From positions 434,001 through 498,000 of the forward strand of contig CANTFL010001484.1 in the NCBI GenBank assembly GCA_947650285.1: a stretch of DNA of 64,000 nucleotides. Direction: 5' to 3'. This stretch comes from Hyaloperonospora brassicae. Taxonomy: Eukaryota > Oomycota > Peronosporomycetes > Peronosporales > Peronosporaceae. Below are positions 33,785 to 42,700 of this stretch, piece by piece; the first letter of the stretch is position 1; each line of letters starts with the position of its first letter. The position numbers and the translations under genes were made by a program. A model generated the notes under the pieces. The model made no database searches and was not told where the DNA came from. It worked only from the letters and a program-made list of their open reading frames with translations.

Positions 33785-34196
33785 TACAACGGGGTGACCT
33801 CTTACAATACATTATACTGTAGGAAAATATGTCACTAGATAACATCAAGTCTAATCTTCTCAATGCAACATCACCAAGTTCCGCGATATTGATGCAGTGA
33901 CTTAAGGGTCTACTCATTGGTTGATATAGCCATTATATCAGCCCACCAATAGCTGCTAGACGCGCGTAATGGGTGGTAGACAGAAGACCCACATAGGAGA
34001 TAGTAGTTTAATATAGTTCAATTAAGACGAATATGATCTGCAAGAAACATTCCTATATTGAACAGTTCTACTTTTCCCTCAAGACAGAGCTTTCGGGTTC
34101 TGTTTAGTCTTAGTCGCGCTTCCTTACGCCACGTTTACGTGACGTCGGGCGCACACTACCTTATGTTGATCCGACACAAGGGCGTACCCCGTAACA
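33785..34196 (+). repeat. 5' LTR of the old gypsy element
   Basis: This LTR of about 412 bp is degenerate at its start (tacaacgggg for TGTAACGGGG) and ends CCCCGTAACA. Its second half is close to the 3' LTR: both share the stretch from about GCTAGACGCGCGTAATGG onwards. A possible primer binding site, TGGTAGCA, lies two bases downstream at 34199-34206. Confidence 0.75.
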
Positions 34197-34409
34197 CCTG
34201 GTAGCACTTTGAAATCCTTCCAACGACCACCCATCTCATCCATCAGGAACATGAGGGATGAGAAGGAGAGCTTTCACGCCACACGTGAAGGCTCCGCCCG
34301 TTTAAGTGACCTCGAATGAGCCGCGGTAGGGCGTTTGACTTCTACCGCGGGCGATATTGGCGTTACCGCTATGTTGAAGTCTTTTCACAGAGACCAACAA
34401 CATGCCTCT

Positions 34410-35277
34410 GTCTCCAGGTTCATTCAGCATGAACTTAACGCCGAACGAGAGAAAGTAGCCTTTCTGGCGAAGCAAGGCTCGCAATAGTCCGAGCACTTGA
34501 GAGACCTCGGTGCTCAACAGACAAAGCTGTTGAGACAGCAGAGATTCAATGCTGCTGTGGGCGGGGCGACGCGTGTGCGTCGCCCCGAAATCTTAAAGTT
34601 TGCCATCTCCAAATATAGGGGAGTTGAGAAAGGTTCCCTGTTGTTATGGTTCGTCGAAGTAGACAGAGCCATAAAAGCACGTCGCATCAACGATGAGCAA
34701 ATGAAACTAACATTTTCTCAGACTTACTCGGCACGACGTGACAAGACTTGGGCCTTAGATCTGGAGATGAGCGACCCCTTATAAGTCGCTCGAATCCTTC
34801 CTACCCGTAACAAACGAACATTTGAGCTGCCAAGGGCTGAGTTCAGGGCTCGATCAGAGCTCCTGAAACTCAAGAAAGGTAAGAGTGATGTGCACGCTTA
34901 TGCTCGGCATATACGACTCCTTTCGAGTAGTATCACTGCTAAACTGGTAGATGAGCACATGTTGATTACTGTGTTCATGCAAGGTTCTCATAGAGACCCT
35001 TCAGGAATCACATTTTCCACCTAGAGTTAAATAGTCTAGAAGCTGCTATCTCAGCAGCGGAACAGGAGGACTTTAGCATGAGACAGTCTCATGCTAGATC
35101 GAGCTCTAATCGTCCGCCGAGACGACAAGAGACCGGAGGTCCAGAAAAAATGGAACTCTGTTATGTCTAGAGCAATAGACCTAGCTCTTTAAACAACAAG
35201 CGATTGCAGAATTCAATTCGTTGTCAGAAGTTAGGACACTACGCTTACGAGTGTGGTGCCCCTCGTCTAGTACCTAG
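34410..35277 (+). pseudogene. gag remnant of the old gypsy element
   Basis: The recognisable gag core spans about 34497-34784 (LKFAISKYRGVEKGSLLLWFVEVDRAI, then MKLTFSQTYSARRDKTWAL) and continues in another frame to about 35000. A damaged zinc knuckle, RCQKLGHYAYECGAP, lies at about 35220-35260, just before the chromovirus insertion. In-frame stops, for example at about 34486 and 34783, prevent expression. Confidence 0.75.
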
Positions 35278-37142
35278 TGTGGCAAAGTCACTAATCAAAT
35301 TTTCTACGAGGATCGGTGACCACATATTTGAGGCGCCACTTACTGGTGGAGAATTAGACCACGGGACCTGGCGATCCAATGAGAGATGGGAGGCGATCCC
35401 AACGGAGAAAGACGATACGATCCAACTGTCGTCAGACTGACGGGTATCGAACGATCTGAGACGGGGCGTGAAAAGGGATGATTCCCATGCTGCGATCTGG
35501 GACAAGGAATGATTGTAACGGTGCGATCTGGGACAAGGGACTGGATTGTACTAAACGGCTGATCTGAAGCAGAATTACTCTGGGAAAGGTGCATCTGGGA
35601 CCAGACGATGCGAAGTGACTCTGTGACAAAGGTGTTGAAATCTATTAGATCGGTGACATTCTATACCGGGCTCCCAAAAGAAGTACTGATTTAGGTTAAT
35701 TATGGACCGATCTGGAATTGTGGATGTTGGTGGGAGTCCGGGGGACCGTTGTAAGAACTATGGATGGTCCCATTGAGCAGATAGACCCTTGGGAATGGTA
35801 TTGGAGTACACACAATGAACGGAAACGACATATAGGGCCGGATCGCACTGTGTCGAGCCTACTCGATCTCGAATTGGACATCAGATCGGTCATGTTCCCT
35901 GCTGGTTATGGATATATCGATGATGGAGCTATCGTATGATGATGTAAATGCTTGTTGAAGGTCTATGAGAGATGTCCCAAAAGTTCAGACCGAAAGAGCC
36001 AGTGGAAGCCGGTCGAATGGACGTCGCAAAATGGATTTAGGCACATTCCTTATTTGGGTACTATTTTGGACCTTTCGGTACCAAAATTGGGTATTTGGTA
36101 CCGTATTTGGAATTTGGTCCCTTTTTTGGTGTCTAGGTACGATATCGGGAGTATTGGCGCTATCTTTGGAGTACAGGTCACGAGATTTCGACACGTGTTC
36201 AAAGGGGCGGTCAAGCTTAAAGGTGATATCGACTTGGAGAGTGACCTACGGTTGGGAATAGGCTTAAGGATAGGTTGGCTATTAATTTGGTTGGTTAATA
36301 AACAGACTTGAACTCTACTTCTTCTGCTCACGACGCACGTTCCCCTCCCCTCTTCTCCGGGCAAGATTGATTTGGCTTCCCCGGCGGGTCAAGGCGCGCG
36401 TGTTACAAGGACACAGAAGACCGATCTTGGATTGTTGGCCAAGATCGAGAAGAGCGATCTCGGGATATTTGGCCCGGATCGATCAAGTACTCACACTCAA
36501 CTCAACTGCTAGGGTAGCAGCAACATCAGGAAAAGGAAAAGGACATTGGACACAAGATCGCGAGACGGCGCAAGTGGTCAGAAGATCGGGACAAGGCGTT
36601 CAAGACAAGACCGAGCAAGATCGTTTTGATTTACTGGACAGATCGGCACGTTTCATTTTGGCGAAACCCAGGACCGATCTGCCCACATTGCGCACTTCCG
36701 GCAAGATCGGCCGATCCCGAGACTAGATCGGACCGATCCCAACGCAAGATCGACGCAAGACAACTATTTGCTGAGTGAAGATTTCCGCACAGCGAAGACC
36801 CCGATCCCGAAGACAAATCGAGATCGGTGTGATTCAAGATCGAGATCGCGACATCGCCCAAGAGTGACTGCCGCGACTCAAGATCAAGATCGCAGAACCC
36901 CCGTTCGTGGTGTGAAGATTTCCGCACCGGAAGCGAACGCTCAACCCAACCTCTCAGCGAGATCGACATCTCCCAAGGCCGTTACGAAGAGCTCAAGCCA
37001 GCCCAACCGACGGGTACACAAGGTGAGCACAAGGTTATACAGCAAGGCACGGATCGGAGTACCCCCTCCGTGAGTCGGCAAGTCTGGGCAAGTGGAAGAT
37101 TGACACTCACTAAAGTAATTTTGTGAGATCGACTTCACCACA
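35278..37142 (+). repeat. 5' LTR of the chromovirus
   Basis: This 1,865-bp LTR starts TGTGGCAAAG and ends CTTCACCACA. It matches 48071-49935 at a constant offset of 12,793; by eye only two differences are seen, C to T at 36729 (49522) and 36764 (49557). GATC is strongly over-represented in its second half (24 sites counted in 36361-37140, about 3 expected). Confidence 0.95.
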
Positions 37143-39629
37143 ATGGTGCGCGTGCCCGGATCTTCTGAGGCCTCTGGATTTCACCGTGAGTCCACTGGCG
37201 AAGATGTCAAGATCAAGCAAGAACCTGGGATTGAAGTGTCAGCGACAGAGGGATCGACGCAGACACGCAGAAACACAAGATCCTCAGATCATCAGAGTTT
37301 TGGGAGGGGCCCTGATGAAATGAAAATGAAAGAGGAAGATCGAGAGATCGATCTGGAAGATAAACCTCAAATACCTCCTAGGGCCCTTTCGGGGGCCACC
37401 GCAGATCGCTCTGCAAAGAGCGATCTGCTGGATGAAAATCCAATGGTGAAAACCACATCGGCGAAAGCCAAACCCTATTCCTTCGTCGAGAGATCGCCCG
37501 ACCTCAAGCCGAGACACTCGACCGCGAGATCGACCGCATTGGAACGATCCAAGATGAGATCGGTGGGATCAGACGTCAAAGAGCGACAGATCGGCCACAC
37601 CGTGCAACCGAAGACCGGAGTCAAAGAGGAATGCGATGAAGCACCAGGTAAGATCGCGAGGCCAAAGACGGAATACAACCCAGGGAAGATCGCGTCCAGG
37701 GAGAAGGAGACGAACAGCGAAGCGCGGGACCGTGCAAAGTGGCAGTATTATTATGGCCATTTGAAAACGCTACTCAAGACGGATCCAGTGTTCAAGATAT
37801 TAAGGCCCAAGTTGATCGGTCCTCTGGACAAGCCGATCTCGGTCCCACCTCCGGGGACCAACAAAGTTGACGAGATCAATTTGATTTTGCAGATGTTGGA
37901 TGACATGGGTGTCTGCCCTAACGCTTTTGATGGAGATGAACTGCTGAGTTGCAGCTTGGAACAGTTGAAGAACGCGGCGAACGAGTTTGTGGAGATTATG
38001 ATAATGCTGGTGGGCAAAGCCAACGCTCCTGAAGACAAGATCGAGACACCTTTTGATTCGCTTCAGGAACACGCCGTGGGATCGCCCCGCTACGCCTCGG
38101 ACGACTCCGAGAGCGAGTCAGATGGATCCATCAGCATTCGTCGAATGTCGTTAGGACCGTCTGGCGGTATGTTTTTAAAGGACAAGATCGGCCAAGCCAA
38201 GATCGACGCCTTTAAAGGACAAGCCAAGAGCGACATGCCACAGAGATCGGCCGGTACCCGTACTAGGCTGAATGATCAAGAAGAGGGCGATCTAAGCCGG
38301 CACTTCAATGCAGCCATGAGGAAGTACGAGGCGGATCAACGTACAGCTCAGCGAATGAATCGACAGCCGACCCACTACCCAGATCGCCGTGCCTTTTTCC
38401 ATCCCTCGCACGAAAGCCATGACATGCCGGATGTGGAGATGGAATCGGTGAAGTCGGACACTTACCAGCAGATCCATCAAGAGGCGGAATACGACCCGGA
38501 CGATTTATGGATGCCCGAACCACGGCGCCCTCACGTAGCCTCGACCGGTGTGACTGCCGGAGGGGGAAACATCACGCAGAGGATCAGAATCTCATCGATT
38601 TCTGAACTGAAAGAATTCTCAGGGAAGGATCGGGAAGTAGACAAAGCACGAACCTGGATCGGCAAATTGAAGTCAGCGTTCCTCCGGGATCAAGCACCGG
38701 ACGAAGAGAGATGTCTGGTTTTCGGTGATCTCATGGTGGGCCCCGCCCGTTATTGGTACCGACAGCTGAGTAGATCGACGAGATTCAATTGGAAGGAGTT
38801 GATGAACAGCTTTCTTGTGGAATATGCGGGACACGGGATGTCCGCGAGCCGACAGTATTACCACGCAAAGAAGCGATCGGAGGAAGATCCTTTGCAGTAC
38901 CTGTATCGGCTTAATGTGATGGGAATGGAAGCGAAGATACCGGTGATGACTGGATTGCCAGCTGCGCGCAAGGAACATGTCAACCATTTCATTGACACTT
39001 TGGACGACCCCGATCTGTCCAATCAATTGCTACTGCTGAATGTAGAAGACGCGGAGGCCATGCAAAAGACACTGCATGGATATCAACAAGGGAGATCGCG
39101 TCAAGGGAAAGTGATGATGGGATCGTCCAAGTTCAGACAGAAGGGAACTCAGGGTCCAGCGCTGTCTAAGCCTGCACGAGCGGTGAGGATGATCCGTACC
39201 GAGGATGTCAGCAGCGAGTCAGGATCGGACACTTACGGATCGGATTTGGAAGATCGATTGAGATCAGTCCATGTGGCTGCCACTACGGATCGGCGTTCAT
39301 CTCCTAACGACGTTACAGCAAACGCGAGATCGGTCGACCCGAACAATCGTCGAGACTATCAAGATCGCAATTTGCCATCGAAGCCGTGTACTCATTGCGG
39401 ATCAACCAAGCATGGAGATCTCCGTTGTTGGAAACGGCTCACTTGCCAGAAGTGTGGGCGTAAAGGACACCCCTCTGACAACTGTTTCTTCGTGTGCCGT
39501 GCCTGCGGTGAGATGCACGACCCGGGGAAGTGTCCCATGGAGGAGTTCTACAACATGATCCGCCAGTGGTATGTCCCGAACAAGCATGCGGGGATGCTGC
39601 CAGAAAAGGCCGAGAAGATGTTAAACTAG
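37143..39629 (+). CDS. gag: Chromovirus Gag polyprotein
   Basis: The predicted Gag has 828 residues. The ATG is the first codon after the 5' LTR, and no stop interrupts the frame. Residues 1-480 are hydrophilic and low-complexity, rich in RS and DR pairs that derive from AGATCG-type words. A retrotransposon gag domain follows at about 480-650 (ELKEFSGKDREVDKARTWIG, LMVGPARYWYRQL, then EDPLQYLYRLN). Three zinc knuckles lie at about 748-800: CTHCGSTKHGDLRC, CQKCGRKGHPSDNC and CRACGEMHDPGKC, the last with a one-residue shorter spacing. Gag packages element RNA into cytoplasmic particles. The long N-terminal extension is unusual for Ty3/gypsy gag. The gene ends in TAG, and pol lies in the +1 frame. 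Confidence 0.93.
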   Translation: MVRVPGSSEASGFHRESTGEDVKIKQEPGIEVSATEGSTQTRRNTRSSDHQSFGRGPDEMKMKEEDREIDLEDKPQIPPRALSGATADRSAKSDLLDENPMVKTTSAKAKPYSFVERSPDLKPRHSTARSTALERSKMRSVGSDVKERQIGHTVQPKTGVKEECDEAPGKIARPKTEYNPGKIASREKETNSEARDRAKWQYYYGHLKTLLKTDPVFKILRPKLIGPLDKPISVPPPGTNKVDEINLILQMLDDMGVCPNAFDGDELLSCSLEQLKNAANEFVEIMIMLVGKANAPEDKIETPFDSLQEHAVGSPRYASDDSESESDGSISIRRMSLGPSGGMFLKDKIGQAKIDAFKGQAKSDMPQRSAGTRTRLNDQEEGDLSRHFNAAMRKYEADQRTAQRMNRQPTHYPDRRAFFHPSHESHDMPDVEMESVKSDTYQQIHQEAEYDPDDLWMPEPRRPHVASTGVTAGGGNITQRIRISSISELKEFSGKDREVDKARTWIGKLKSAFLRDQAPDEERCLVFGDLMVGPARYWYRQLSRSTRFNWKELMNSFLVEYAGHGMSASRQYYHAKKRSEEDPLQYLYRLNVMGMEAKIPVMTGLPAARKEHVNHFIDTLDDPDLSNQLLLLNVEDAEAMQKTLHGYQQGRSRQGKVMMGSSKFRQKGTQGPALSKPARAVRMIRTEDVSSESGSDTYGSDLEDRLRSVHVAATTDRRSSPNDVTANARSVDPNNRRDYQDRNLPSKPCTHCGSTKHGDLRCWKRLTCQKCGRKGHPSDNCFFVCRACGEMHDPGKCPMEEFYNMIRQWYVPNKHAGMLPEKAEKMLN
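37144..37161 (+). promoter_or_regulatory. Candidate primer binding site overlapping the gag start
   Basis: TGGTGCGCGTGCCCGGAT begins one base after the 5' LTR. It starts with TGG, as a site complementary to a tRNA 3' CCA end must. It overlaps the gag start codon (37143-37145) and encodes the first gag residues. The cognate tRNA was not identified. Confidence 0.55.
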
Positions 39630-39735
39630 GACGCTCGCCAGGTTTGAATCTGGTACGAGCCGAGCGTTCTGGGCTCTGCATTATTGCATACGTGGAAAAA
39701 AGAAGACGGATCGCGAGAGTAAGCAGGATACAGAT

Positions 39736-42700
39736 ATGGAAACAAATATATCTCGTTCGAAGTTAAAACGTGTCGCTTCTGTGGCCCATCTGAAACGGAT
39801 CGATGAATACTCGCGATCTGAACCAACTATGGAGATCGAGCTCGCTTACGGTGAATCTCGCGGATACTGGAAACATTATTCGCCCGGGAAATGGTTCAAA
39901 CAAGCGAAAGCTGTTGGCAAGATCAACAATGTAAAAGCCACTCTGCTATTTGATTCTGGTGCTGAAGTGTCGATCATTGACACCACCTTTGCTCGTGAGG
40001 TCGGTTGCAATATTGACGAGAGTCAACGACAAGAATGTATCGGGATCGGAGAAGCTCCATACATGACAATAGGACGCACCAAGATCAAAGTAACCCTCGC
40101 GGGGTCGTTAGTGTACTATTTCAATGTGTGGGTAGGCGATCTGGCAGGGCAAGAAGCGATTCTGGGCATGGACTTTATGGTTCCTGCCGGAGTGCGGCTC
40201 GACCTAGCGGATGGTGCGCTATGTCTACCAGAAGAAATCCGCATTCACCTCGCAGGACGTCGCCCCGCGTACGGATCGAAGATACAACATATAACGGCGA
40301 AGGACCAACATGTGGTGATCCCGGTCGGAGAGTCAAGGGAAGTGAAGATCGGGATCGGAGGGGCTAAGATGAAGTTGTGGGTCGCCAGAGGACCAGACTG
40401 GGTACCTACAGTGATCTCGGGGTTTGGTAGTAGGAAGTACCTGCAGATGACCAACACTGGCGACCGTGAGATCATATTGCCCACCCACACTATATTGGGC
40501 TTGTGGACCGAAGGCGATATGGTACCACGAACTCAAGGTTTCGTGACGGTCGGATCGGGGAAGTACAAGGAGTGGCAAACTCTGGCGTATGAGGCTACGA
40601 CGGATCGAGTGAAGGAACTCCCAAAAGAACATACCGGCCCACTGGTAGATCGCCCTACGTATGCCACCCCCAAACGTATCGTTAAACGACCGTCTGATAC
40701 GTTGAAGAACCTATCTCCAGCGATCTCCACGGTAACGCACCAAACTAACAATGGCGAATCGCAAAAGGCAGATGCTGTGGTTGCCAAAGAAGAAACAGTC
40801 AACAGAGCTGAGCTATTGTGGATGGAAAACGACCATGAGATCGGAACCCAACATGCAACGAAGGGAGATCGCGATATCGATCAAGAATGGCTACGTGACA
40901 TGTCGTCTCTATCGAAAGCCGATCCGACCGGTAAACTGCTGAGGTCGGAGCAGCCGGGAGAGATGAAAGAGCCTAAGGAAGAAGCAATGTTAAAGACTGA
41001 AGATGTCGAGATCGCGGGAACACCAGTTTACTACCACGAGAGCGGAGATTTGTTTGCTGAAGATATCGAGCAACACATGGCGGTACTACCAGAAATGTCG
41101 GCGACTACAGAAGAAGTTACGATTGAGGACATTCAGATCGGCGATCCCGATATGCCTCTCACCACTGATCAACAGCGGCTCAGATCGCTGATCTGGAAGA
41201 GTCGTCACATCCTCATGGGTAGAGGTAATGCTCTACCACCAGCAGCACGAGGCGCGATCTGTGATATTGATGTCGGTGGGGCAGCACCGATAGCGCAAAG
41301 AGTACGTCCGGTCGCACCAAAATATCGGGAGAAGTTATCGGACCTCATCAAAGGACTACTAGCGGCCAAGATCGTCCAGCCATCCACGTCACCGTGGGCG
41401 TCTCCGATAGTGGTGATCATCAAGAAGAACGGAGTGGATATTCGCCTTTGCATTGATTATCGAAGAGTGAATCAGCTGACACGTCTAATGGTTTATCCCA
41501 TGCCGTTGATCAGCGATCTATTAGAAGACCTAGATAAAGCTTTATGGTACTGTTCGCTGGATATGGCTAGTGGATTCTGGGTGGTTGAGATGACTGAGCG
41601 AGCCAAACTGATCTCAGCGTTTGTCACACCGTTTGGTCTTTTCGAGTGGCTACGAATGCCTTTTGGGCTTAAGAACGCGCCCCAAATCTATCAACGTCTG
41701 GTCGACAACGCGCTGTATGGATACCTCAAGATTGGCCAGAGATCATCCGCTGATGGCCAGATCGACGTGTTCAAAGATGGTGAACCGGAGACAGATCGAC
41801 GACCTTCTATACTGGGACGCCGATCTTACATTGACGACATCCTCATACCAGCCACTTCATGGGAGTCTCTGTACGCAAAAGTAGAGCGATTGCTGGAAGC
41901 ATGTGATAAGTGGAATTTGTCTATCAGTCTCACAAAAAGTTTTTGGGGGTGCCGTAAGGTCGACTATTTGGGACACCAAGTGTCGATTGATGGTTTGGAG
42001 GCTCAGCCCAAGAACTTAGAGTCGTTGGTCAACATCCCGTTCCCTAGCACGCTACGAGCTATGCAATCTTTTCTCGGGAGTTTGAACTACTACCGCCGCT
42101 TCATTGAAGATTTCGCGGTGTACGCCGCGGTGTTATATGAGTTAAGAGAATCAGATTTCTTCGAGATCGGCCGATCTCAGCTCGCAGCAGGAGAAGAATG
42201 GTTGAACGAAGATCGATGGAAGGAAGCCAAGGTTGCTTTCACTATGCTAAAGGCTAAGATAGCTACCGCTCCTATGCTCAAACATTTCGACCCAGATCGT
42301 CCTCCTGTGATCGTAGTCTACGCTAGCAAGTGGGCTGTGTCAGCGGCCCTGATACAGGAGTACGAGGGCGTATACCATCCGGTTACGTTTACTAGCCGCA
42401 CCTTGAAGCCCAACGAGCTTAACTATGGAACGGTGGAAAAGGAAGTGCTGGCGCTACTTCGTGTTTTGGATGTATGCTACACTACGCTTGCTTCGCGAGA
42501 GATCACTGTGCTAACCCGACATTCTACGTTAGCGTGGTTGATGCAATCTCGAGGACTCAACGGGAGATTAGGACGGTGGGCTGCTTTGTTGTCGAACTGG
42601 ACTATGGAGGTGAAGAGGTGCGAAAAAGGAGAAGAAGAGATTCTGGGTATGCTAGCAGCAAGTATCACTCCGAGAGAAGAGGTAGAAGAGATGCTGATCG

